A stretch of DNA of 64,000 nucleotides from Apostichopus japonicus (Eukaryota; Echinodermata; Holothuroidea; Aspidochirotida; Stichopodidae). Each line of letters starts with the position of its first letter. Positions within the stretch are counted from its first letter, which is position 1. The DNA lies in the NCBI RefSeq assembly GCF_037975245.1, contig NC_092577.1, forward strand, positions 1,794,001 to 1,858,000, in the 5' to 3' direction. The position numbers were made by a program, and so were the translations under genes. Under the pieces are notes generated by a model. The model was given only the letters and a program-made list of their open reading frames with translations. It was not told where the DNA came from and did not search any database. Shown here one piece after another: positions 10,607 through 20,890 of this stretch.

Positions 10607-12210
10607 ACAAGCTGAGCAATTACTGGTCCAACTGGGTGAACCAGCCCAGAACTACCAATGAAACAAAAACGAAGGGTAAATCCGGGCAGACACTGCATTA
10701 CATACTGTAAGATCTAGTACCAGACTTACGGAGAATGAAGGCTACTCTTCATTGCACTTTATTGACATAGCAACAGGCATATAAACAGTTAAGCAATGCA
10801 ATTTATTTTGCCATGCTCAGCCAGGCATAATGCATATTTGTCATGTGTACGGTATAACTACACTTGGCACAGTCCGTCATATTGAACCTACGTGGATCAC
10901 CAAAATGTATATGATTGAAACTGTGCAGAACATAAAAAATGTGTATATTGAACCTACTGTACATGGATCACCAAAATATGTATATTGGAGCAGATCACAG
11001 TCACTTACTGTATGTGACTGACATCTCCTGTAAAATGACTTGCAGAACTGACACACCATTTGCATTTTGGATGCAAAATTGATGCAGAATATGTAAACAT
11101 TAACACAGAAAATGACCCACCTTCATGCATAATTCTAAAAAATAATGAGGTTCCTAACAGAAAGGAAACAACTGCGGTAAACTAAGTCCCTCAAATACTG
11201 CTTCTCTGAGAGAAGCAATCACGACTCAGAGTGATGCACGAGTCAAGTAAGTAACCAACATATGAGGTACCATAGACTTTGTGATTGACCCCATGACCTT
11301 TCTTGTGACCAACAATGTTGGAACTGCATGCGTCCTAACATTGATGATTCATATGCCAAGCCTGAAAAATTTCTTTGTCATAGCAACCTATATTACAAAA
11401 TAACAGTCAATTTTCGTTCTTGAATTTACAAATGTAGAATTGGCAGGGGGAATGGCATGCAGATCAAGTCTCATCTTAAACTGTTTGGACTATGCCATTT
11501 ATTTTTAATATTGTTAAGTAGGCTAAATGTAAGTGTCATTTTCAAAATAGCCTAGGCTAATATGAGAACGAAAACATACCTGGCTACTGAAATTGTGCAA
11601 AATATCTCTAACTTACATAAGTTCATTGGTTGAAATTAAAATAAGTAAGTGATGTAAAGTGTCATATTCAAGTAAAAACAAATTGCATGAGCACAAAACA
11701 ACTTTGTTCCTGAATCCTAGTCTAATTTCTAAAAATCTCTATGCTAGCTAGGCCTTACACTTTCAAGTTAACTTAAAATCCAAATCAAAAAGTAAAGGTT
11801 TTCATTGGAGCCAATACATAACAAACAAAGAGCAAACATAGGCCTAGAAAACTTACATGTCCAAAGAGAAACACATGTTACTACATTACTAGTACTAGGC
11901 CTAGGTTAGGCTTAAATAAATAGAGTCTGAACAGGAAAAATGGGACTTGATCTGGCAAGTAAGGTATCGCAAAGCCGTATTTTGACAAATTATTCAGTCA
12001 AGGTCATGTGTCTTAGTCTTACAAATTTCAATAGCCATACACTTTGCTTAATGTTACTTGTAAGTTTAAGATACTTTATAGGCTAGGTTACTGTAGGTAA
12101 AATTTGAAGTAGGCCTTAGTTCAATTTCTATGGGTCTACTGCTAGAAGTGTAGTGGAAATACGTATTTCACGAAATCTAGAAATAACAAACCACTTACAC
12201 TGAGAAGAAG
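10607..12210. other. Probable 5' UTR intron of SLC25A32
   Basis: No coding frame with recognisable content. An acceptor at 10216-10217 (minus strand, TTTTGTAG) and a strong donor at 12214-12215 (AAAG then GTGAGC) would bound an intron in the 5' UTR covering this stretch. Confidence 0.4.
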
Positions 12211-12215
12211 CTCAC

Positions 12216-12697
12216 CTTTAACCATCAACGTCATTCTCAGTCGTAATTCATTATCAAGAGTAAATATTTACAAACGTTTATTGATACAGAAACAATTAAG
12301 CCTTTACGATGAATGATGCAATATTAATTTTGATTCTTGAGCCTACCAGTACCAGGTTACGTAAGTCTATGCTGGCCTTGGCTCCTATCGCGATCATGTA
12401 CTATCATGTGGTAACAAATTTACATCATGTGAGAATTTAATCGAAAATGTAGGCGGGGCTTAGTTTCTATACACAGTTGGTCGGCTGACTGTGGAAAAAA
12501 TTCGCGGCACATACGAAACCCGAAATCAGTAGGCTTAGGGGAGTTCCCTTACTATACTAATTATATATGAACACACGAAATAGAACGTAAAAGAGACTGA
12601 AATATGCTTCAGCGAAGTACTAGACTGCATTCTACGACGATGAGCGTATCTTATATTTAAAAATTAAATCTTCGAACAAGCAACTGTCAGCAACTTC
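12216..12697. promoter_or_regulatory. Probable bidirectional promoter for SLC25A32 and RDM1
   Basis: The two genes face away from each other: RDM1 starts at the ATG at 12698 (plus strand), and a minus-strand donor at 12215 suggests the first non-coding SLC25A32 exon starts within this interval. No TATA box is placed with confidence. Exact transcription starts cannot be read from sequence alone. Confidence 0.4.
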
Positions 12698-15600
12698 ATG
12701 GCGAAGTTATCTTCGCATTCTGTCACAGCAGAAGTGATTCGTTTTATGAGTCCGCAATCAGAAAGAACCAATCTGTATGTTACTGGTCTTATGGAACTTA
12801 AACTTTCTTCAGAACAAATATATGTGAGTAGCCTATGCATAACGGCAGGCAGTGCAGTTAGGCTAGGACAGACTAACTTATTTCTGTTCGGCTTACAAAG
12901 TTACAGTTACACTACGTAGTACTAGTAGTAGTAGCCTAATGCGTAAACACAGGTAGGCTAACATTCGGCTACGTCAAACTCGAGTGACGAAGATAGTTGA
13001 AGCCAACATTAAGGTGTTAACTCTGTCAACAACAAAAACAGTCCAAGATGTAAGGTCTCATTTGAGTAAATGTTTGACCTGTTTATGTCTGGTCTGATGT
13101 CTAGACTATCACTGTATCAAGGCCCAATAAAGGGAAACTGAATCTAATAATAATAATAATCATATTTTTACGACGCTTAAGCGACCACAAGTGTGGGAGA
13201 AACCTACTGTACAAGGGCTTATAACTTACACGTGGAGTGGCTTCCAGTTCAACATTTTAACTCAAATTTGGAATCTTTTCAATTTAGAAAGTCATTTAAA
13301 ATGGGAAAACCGTAGATTGCTTATGGAAGTTATGGATGAAAAACCCACCTTATATATGACCCGGCTGGGTTTCAAACTCAGAACCTCCCGATTGCTAAGC
13401 CTCATTGCTTGAAATGCCACTGCCTTTATCCACTCAGCCACATCATTCATACTAAGAATCAGGAAGAATTATAGGCTAGAGTATTAAGCTTACTCTAATT
13501 TAACAAATTTGTATTTCTATAATGTCTTGCATAAGTTATAGTTTTAGGGGATGCAAACATTTACAGACAGCAAGATACAATTTAACTCATGACAGAAATT
13601 TACAACCAAACAGAAAAGTATTTGAATTGGCATTGATCAGTCCTAACAATTTTGCTTGGCCCATGTTTACTTTCATTTCGCTGCTAGGTTAACACTTTTT
13701 AATTACCGTAGTTAATCTGTTTGATTTCATGATAAAAATTGCATACATACTGTAGACCTATATTCCTTCCTCGTTTGTTGTAATTTTTATTGAAATTTAG
13801 CATTTCTACTGCTTGGTGGAATTCATCCAACCTAACCTACTAGGGTTTAGGTCAAACATACGTTTATATAGGCCTATCTCTAGGTTACTCTTTACTCTCT
13901 CGTTAAATTAGCCCTTTATTTTCTCTTCATCAGATCAAACTGCACACTGTATTTTCTGAATTTGGCCTACTTTACGAAATTCAAGTGTTTCCAAGCACAA
14001 AGCACGGACCCCAAGAAGAAGAAGACAAAGATCATGCAGAGATCAGCAGTAGGAGTTATTACGCATTCGTGAAATTCTATTCCTCATTTGCTGCTGCCAA
14101 GGCAGTTGCAACTCTTAATAAGAAGTATCTTATCCATGGAAAATTATTGAAGGTACAGTAAGAAATGTCATGCTTCTCCTTAGTTAGAAACAGAACTAAA
14201 GGAATACAAAAACCTCAGCACTGTAGTAGCATGGGAAAAGGGGGTGGGGTGGGGGGAGGGAGATTCCAACTTTTTACCAGGCTCAGAAATATATATATTC
14301 CCCTCTAGCTCAATTGACAGCATTTACTCGTTTTAGATGTGTTCAGTAGAATTTGTTTTATATTTCTAGCTTACCTATTATAGGACGATGTCCATTGCTG
14401 AAACTTGTTTGGTATTGATGCCGCAGGGGTGGGGGGGGGGGGGAGAAAGCAGGGGAGAGCAAACTTCAGCTCGCTAAAAAAAATTGAAGATAATATTTCC
14501 ATATCTTATTTGTAACTCTTGTATGGTGGTTTGAATGTAACTGTTTCTATTCAAGTTAAATTAGAGGATTTCTGCTTGCAATTAATGTGGACATGAAATA
14601 GAAATGTTAAAGAAACATTACAACTACTACAGGGACAACTAAACGTGATTTATAACAATAAATATATTTTTATTTTTTGTGTATCTGTTTTTTTGTGTCT
14701 GCAGGTGTCGTTTGCAACTCGGAAAGGAAAGGACGATTATCCGTTGCATTATTCAGCTTGCTGTTCACTTGCACAGCATTATCTCGGTTTTAATGGATGG
14801 AATAGTCATGTAGTACACGTAAGTCCTGCACAATGCCATAGACTAGGATGAGTAGCCTACCACAGCATGAGTACCAGTACAGGGTACCCACAGATCTATG
14901 TGGTATGAGTAAAGGGTTATGGGTACAAGATTCACTAGAATATGAGTAGAGTTATAAGTATGCTAACACTAGAATCCAAGCAGAGTTAAGTATGTTAGTC
15001 ACTAGAAAACAAGTCATAACTCACTATTAGTCTGCAGTGCGTACAGCGTTTAAATCCTTGATCATTTCAGGCCTCGGAATTCAGGCTATCTACTGGTTCA
15101 AAACAGTTGGATGTTACTGCTTGCCAGTAGACATTAATAACATTTAACATTAAAATCAATATGGTGACTATTGTGTGGAAGTGGGAACATTAATTTATTA
15201 TTTTAGGAATATTCAGTTGTGAAATTCTAGTCCTGCCCATCTGGTACAAAGTTGACTTGGTGGGAGGGAGGAAGGGGAGGGGGGTCGGGGAATGGTGGGG
15301 GATAGGTGGTGATTGGTGTCAGAAACCTTTCAAAGTATTCTTTCCGAATAAAATTACCTGGTGCTGTGGCCAAGTGGATAAAGGTGGTGGCATTTGAATC
15401 AATGAGGTTTAGGCTTAGCAATCGGTAAGTTCAGGAATCGACCCCCGGCCGGGTCATAGTAAGTTGTATTTTTCATCCAAAGAGCAAATCTACGGTTATC
15501 CCATATGAAATGGTTCTCTAAATTGGAAGGATTCCAAATTTTAGATACAGTAAAGTGTTGAATTGGAAGCCACCCGACATGAAAGTTGTAATTCATTAGC

Positions 15601-18600
15601 CCTTGCGGGTTTCTCCCACAATTATTATTATCATCATTTATTATGATAAGGTTCCTGAAAGGATAAGTGAACCTGTGTTCTTTGGAACAAAGCTACAGTA
15701 GGGTATGCTCACTGGTTACACAGCCTGTGAGGTACTGTGGGTTTGGAATGACACCCCTGCCCCCCCCCACCCATGGCATAAATGTACCACTCTACAGGAT
15801 AACCCAAAAATACAAGACAATGCAACACAAAGTTCCTAATTGATCTAAAATATCTTTTATCACGATGATTTGTCTATTTTAAAAGATCCTTTGTGTTGAT
15901 TTTCATCTGAAAGGATCCACCATGTTGATTTGTTTGATCTGATCATGTTGTTAATTTGTTATGTTATGATCCATCATGAAGTTGAGTTGCAGATCCGTGA
16001 GGATGATTTGTCTACTTCAAAAGATCCGTTGTGTTGACTGTTTGCTGAAAGGAAAGGATCCACCACATTGATTTGTTTGATCTCATCATGTTGTTATGTA
16101 ATGATCTCATGATGTTGAGTTGCAGATCCATGAGGATGATTTGTCTACTTCAAAAGATCCATTGTGTTGACTGTTTGCTGAAAGGAAAGGATCCACCACA
16201 TTGATTTGTTTGATCTCATCATGTTGTTATGTAATGATCTCATGATGTTGAGTTGCAGATCCGTGAGGATGATTTGTCTACTACAAAAGATCTGTCGTGT
16301 TGACTCTTTGCTGAAAGGAAAGGATCCACCATGTTGATTTGTTTGATCTGATCATGTTGTTATGTTTGATTTATAATGATCTTTTTGATGTTGAGTTGCA
16401 GATCCATGAGGACAAGGATCATGGTGATCCTACTCTGGTTCGGTTCCTGTGCGCAACCAAGCTCAACATACCCAAACATAATATCACCTGTGAGGGGATA
16501 GGACTCTCAGAGAATACCATCCCGGACGTTAACGGTAAGACACGATTTTAGATGTCAAAACTCTCATCCATTTGTATAGTTGTTGGAGACCTGCAACTCT
16601 CTACAACTACCAAATTTGTAATACAGGGATAAGTCAGTTTAACCATCACTGCTTTTAATAAACATCATGCTATCAGGGTTTTTTTTTTCATAAATTAACT
16701 ATAAAAGAAGTCTGAAAAATTGTTTAAGGTCAATAGAGCTAGAAAAAAGATGTGAATAAAAGTCTAAAAGTAAAAATGAGTTCAGGCTTCAGTATGTACT
16801 TTATAGTATCACACTTTTATGGATTAATTTTTAATTATTCCAAAATGTTGAAAATAATTAGCATAATTAAGCTTCCTCATTCATTTAAGTATCTGTTGTT
16901 GCTCTTGTCAAAAGATCTTAGGAGCCGACTAGAAGCCATCAAGAAAACCAGAAGGAACAGTTTTTCACGGGCTATGGAAAATGCTTTCCAGCAGATTGCT
17001 CTTGTAGTCCTTAGCAACGGCAAGGTAGCAGTGGAGTTGTGTTCAGAGAAACCAGACGAAATGGTCTTCTTGGACGATCTTTTACGAAAGCAGATCATCG
17101 AGGTACGGTAATAAGTCAAGTTGCCCAAATATCATCTTCCCATTGAGGGAATAATTTAACCCGTATAGAATAACAAAACCACATTGCAACTTAACGTGGG
17201 CAAATTGCTATGCAAGTGCAAAGATTTATACAGCAGTTTTTAACACACGAACCATTGTATATTTAGGAGACAAACTTCATGGCATTCAAATTTGCAAGAA
17301 AAAATGTGATTCATTCAATTATTTCCCTGCATTGTGAGTACATATCTTTCATAGAAACTAGAGACCATTCAATGATTTTATAGTCTGTAATTTACATGAA
17401 AAATATATTTTTGTGCTCAGTGATAAATAACGAGGTTTCCAATAACCTTAACGTGTTTTAACATTGAAGTGGCTTTTATTTCGGACAAAATACTTGTCTC
17501 CAGATGGCGTGTTCTAAAGGTTTTGACGATCATCCTTGAAACAAAGAATGATAGAAACATCGAAAAATGATCTCCTTTCTCTTGTAAATGTAAACCTTGA
17601 TGTTTACATGACTGGATCAACATCAATATAACCATGTCTGTGGTTTTAAATGTATCCTAACAATGAGATTAAAATCTCTTTAAACACCTCCTTTAAAAGC
17701 TTTTGGGTTGGTGCATGAACCACCAAAGCACTAAGGCCCTTAAAACATCACCTCCTTCTCTCTCTCTAATGTTCTTGGTTGGTGAGCTACAGTTGTTAAT
17801 ACATAAACATACAATTGTAAAATCCATATTGTGGTTTGAAAAATATTCCACCTTCTCCAAACTCCATGTCCCCCGAAATGATCTTATTACTTAGACTATT
17901 TACAGATACCATTTTGTTGACTATTAATTGAACCAAAACCATAGTTGCTGGTATAAACCTTTACATCAGCAGTGCATAACATTAAATGATGTAATGAGAT
18001 ACATTTATGCAAAGAATTTCTCGTACAGTCCTCTACAGTATATGTACTGTATACAGTGGTTTTGTACGATAATGTGCCAACCCAGTATTGGACAAGAAAA
18101 CCTTGATCACTACGTCTGGTTCAAATGATTGTTTATGATCATTTTAATTCACAGAGGGACTAAAACTACTGTTAGTAAACTGTTTAAGTATTGCAAAAAC
18201 ACCTGTAGGTAAAGATATAATAGTTAGAGGGCCTAACCTGTTTGATTCTACCAGGAGCTTTTTTAATATATGTAGCTCTATTTTCTCCAATGTGAAATAC
18301 CAGCTCAAGGGGCTAAATTTGCTTTGGGTTGACCATAGGGTTGAGACTAAATGACGTGTGATTTACGAAAACCAATTAGACTTCCTGAAAAAAGGTTGTG
18401 AACAAGGTAATCAGTTTTCTTACAAAACAGTCAAAAAAATGTATGGCCTGAAATGTTATTGCCTTCAAGTTATGCATGCCAAAGATTTGTGCTTTCATGG
18501 ATATTCTGTGTAGTTGAAAATTTCTCCCAGACATTTCAGAAGGATTAGAAAAAGTAAAGATAAAATTCTCAGAGAGGGAAAACACTTTGAGGTTGGCATT

Positions 18601-18854
18601 AGTAGTACTTAGTAAAGTTGAGAGACCATTCTTTGACTATCTAGCTTATTTTACTAGCTAGGTAGGTAGCTAGCTAGATCACCTGGCCAGATGTTTGATT
18701 GAGTTTTTTTTTTGATCTTCTTCAGGTCAATAATGTGGAAGGGCTTGAAGAAGAAATGACAGAGAAGCAAGATAATTCAGTCATACCCAAGGATGGTTCT
18801 CTACTTGATGCAATGAACAATGAAATACTCCTTGATCTTATGATGGATATCTGA
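12698..18854 (+). CDS. RDM1: RAD52 motif-containing protein 1 (RDM1), six exons
   Basis: RDM1 is a nuclear/cytoplasmic RNA- and DNA-binding protein linked in vertebrates to the response to DNA damage. Exons 12698-12823, 13934-14152, 14705-14818, 16402-16534, 16915-17102 and 18726-18854 join in frame at AG/GT borders to give 302 residues (human about 284). An N-terminal RRM is visible: RNP2 NLYVTGLM (residues 25-32) and RNP1-like YYAFVKFY (84-91). The RD motif shared with RAD52 follows, with HYLGFNGWNSHVV at about 140-152. Exon 4 holds VRFLCATKLNIP and exon 5 the conserved ALVVLSNGKVAVE. The ending LDAMNNEILLDLMMDI is acidic and hydrophobic. Introns 1 and 3 hold copies of one SINE family, and the exon 4 acceptor and the terminal exon are both copied in adjacent tandem repeats. 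The acceptor at 16913-16914 is weak by eye but is the only one that keeps the frame. Confidence 0.93.
13157..13446 (-). mobile_element. tRNA-derived SINE (Leu/Ser-like head), copy in RDM1 intron 1
   Basis: On the minus strand it starts with a tRNA-like segment containing TGGCTGAGTGGATAAAGGCA. Decayed B-box sequence follows, then a body shared with the copy at 15358-15640 (GTGGGAGAAACC, GGCTTCCA and AACCGTAGATT in both), and it ends in an AAT microsatellite. A real tRNA gene is ruled out by the damaged B-box and the fused body. Confidence 0.7.
14220..14460. repeat. G-runs in RDM1 intron 2
   Basis: Two plus-strand G-rich stretches, GGGGGTGGGGTGGGGGGAGG near 14239 and a run of about 14 G near 14431. 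They are G-quadruplex-capable low-complexity DNA with no coding content. Confidence 0.6.
15358..15640 (+). mobile_element. tRNA-derived SINE (Leu/Ser-like head), copy in RDM1 intron 3
   Basis: The plus-strand head GGTGCTGTGGCCAAGTGGAT contains an A-box-like TGGCCAAGTGG. The copy shares the rest of its body, in opposite orientation, with the element at 13157-13446 and ends in ATTATTATCATCATTTATTA. The two copies are inverted about 2 kb apart in the same gene, so the transcript could form a long stem. Confidence 0.7.
15862..16425 (+). repeat. Tandem repeat carrying copies of the RDM1 exon 4 splice acceptor
   Basis: Four units of about 130-140 bp. Each contains GATCCACCA, TTGATTTGTTTGATCT and a final GTTGAGTTGCAGATCC. 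The last occurrence is the working acceptor and first codons of exon 4 (16402 onward: ATC CAT GAG GA). Earlier copies near 15981, 16113 and 16246 keep the polypyrimidine-poor acceptor and the first 9-11 exon bases, then continue GATGATTTGTCTAC instead of exon sequence. Confidence 0.9.
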
Positions 18855-19640
18855 TATACAGGTAGGATGGATCCAGTAGCCTATACCTGTTGCCACGGAG
18901 ACTAACTTTTTTTGACAATGATATCAACTTATATGCGGATATCTTATATGCGGATATATTACGGATGGTTCTCTACTCGATGCAATGAACAATGAAATAC
19001 TCCTTGATCATATGATGGATACCTGATATACATGGTAGGATGGATCCAGCAGCCTATACCTGTTGCCACGGAGACTAACTGTTTATGACAATGATATCCA
19101 CTTATATGCGGGGATATCTTATATGCGGATATATTAAGGATGGTTCTCTACTCGATGCAATGAACAATGAAATACTACTTGATCATATGATGGATACCTG
19201 ATATACATGGTAGGATGGATCCAGCAGCCTATACCTGTTGCCACGGAGACTAACTGTTTTTGACAATGATATCCACTTATATGCGGATATCTTATATGCG
19301 GATATATTAAGGATGGTTCTCTACTAGATTCAATGAACAATGAAATACTCCTTGATCTCATGATGGATATCTGATATACAGGTAGGATGGATCCAGCAGC
19401 CTATACCTGTTGCCACGGAGACTAACTGTTTATGACAATGATATCCACTTATATGCGGGGATATCTTATATGCGGATATATTAAGGATGGTTCTCTACTC
19501 GATGCAATGAACAATGAAATACTCCTTGATCTAATGATGGATATCTGATATAAAGGTAGGATGGATCCAGCAGCCTATACCTGTTGCCACGGAGACTAAC
19601 TGTTTTTCAAAATGATATCCACTTACATGCGGATCATTTT
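18791..19640 (+). repeat. Tandem array of the RDM1 terminal exon end, period about 174 bp
   Basis: GGATGGTTCTCTACT recurs near 18793, 18964, 19138, 19311 and 19486. The first copy is the genuine end of exon 6. Each unit contains the codons for the last 16 or so residues, the stop codon and about 110 bases of 3' UTR (CTATACCTGTTGCCACGGAG in every unit). Only the first is in the reading frame; the rest are 3' UTR or downstream DNA. Confidence 0.92.
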
Positions 19641-19890
19641 CACACATATGTCTGTGACTGAACCTAGTCTCAGGGATTCTGCCCAATTATCAGGAGAGTC
19701 ATTCCTATCTAGCAGTTTCCAGCTGTAAAGTAACAAAATGTTATATGAGCAAATCTGAAAATGTTAGCAATCACAGCAATTGGTTGCAGGAGTTAACCTT
19801 AAACCTACTGTGTGTACGATCTGCTCCCTGTATCATTGTGAACACAGTCTTGTAACTCCCTTGCTCTAGTAATATTCATGATTAATATTT

Positions 19891-20876
19891 CAAAATAAAA
19901 TAAAATAAAACTGTTAGCAAACTGCTTATCCACTAGAGAGCCTGTGTAATAGAATGTGTAAAAGTAAGTTGGCCTGACGTTTCGATCCTAGCAGGATCTT
20001 CTTCAGAGGCTAAATGACAAGTTACAGTAACAGAGGGGACAAAAACACGCACAGAATACAGACAGGTTAATGAGCACGGTGAACACAATGAGATGGATGA
20101 AAGGGGATTATAAGTAGAAAGCAACAGGAGAAGAGGAGAGGAAGGAGATAAACTGTGGAGGGACAAAGAGAGGATTAAAGGCACAGGGTAGGGAATAAAC
20201 TGGAGAGGGACAAAGACAGAAAGGTGTGAAGAAAAATGGAGGGGAAGAGAGCTGTGAGAAGAAGAGTGAAAGGGGGGGGGGGAGGGAGAAAGGGGAGAAG
20301 GAGTAGGGAACAGAGGAAAGTTAGTCATGTCCTTCCTGAAAGTTCAGCCCATGAGGTTGAATGGTACGGAGGCGTTGCATCCAGAGCCTCTCTCTGCTGA
20401 TTCGTACTAGGTCAGGACGGCTACCTAAGGATTCAATCCCCTGTAGGGACATGTCGTTAATGGTATGGTTGGGAAGGTTAAAATGTTCTCCAACTGGGGT
20501 CTCAGTCTTCATGGTGTTGACTGTGGATCTGTGACCATAGAATCGCTTCTTGAGGGTGGTTTTGGTTTCGCCAACATACTGGATGCCGCAAACTCTACAA
20601 GAGATCAGATAGATGACATTGGTCCCTCTCCAGTTTATTCCCTACCCTGTGCCTTTAATCCTCTCTTTGTCCCTCCACAGTTTATCTCCTTCCTCTCCTC
20701 TTCTCCTGTTGCTTTCTACTTATAATCCCCTTTCATCCATCTCATTGTGTTCACCGTGCTCATTAACCTGTCTGTATTCTGTGCGTGTTTTTGTCCCCTC
20801 TGTTACTGTAACTTGTCATTTAGCCTCTGAAGAAGATCCTGCTAGGATCGAAACGTCAGGCCAACTTACTTTTACA
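19891..20876 (-). mobile_element. Penelope-like retroelement, truncated, with inverted pseudo-LTR arms
   Basis: Flanked by identical 14-bp duplications CATGATTAATATTT (19877-19890 and 20877-20890). On the minus strand, coding sequence from about 20620 to 20321 reads TNVIYLISCRVCGIQYVGET, then KTTLKKRFYGHRSTVN, and ends GLNFQEGHD. This is the GIY-YIG nuclease domain that ends Penelope-like ORFs. Its core is VIYLISC...GIQYVGET...RFYGH. The reverse transcriptase is missing. Sequence 19958-20211 is the inverse complement of 20622-20876 (about 255 bp), forming fold-back pseudo-LTR arms. The 3' tail is TTTTA repeats (19891-19910 on the plus strand as AAAATA). Confidence 0.9.
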
Positions 20877-20890
20877 CATGATTAATATTT

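Noticed and set aside
20613..20885. A 90-codon plus-strand frame (SLSLHSLSPSSPLLLLLS)
   Set aside because: It is the inverted pseudo-LTR of the Penelope-like element; the same peptide appears from the other arm on the opposite strand.
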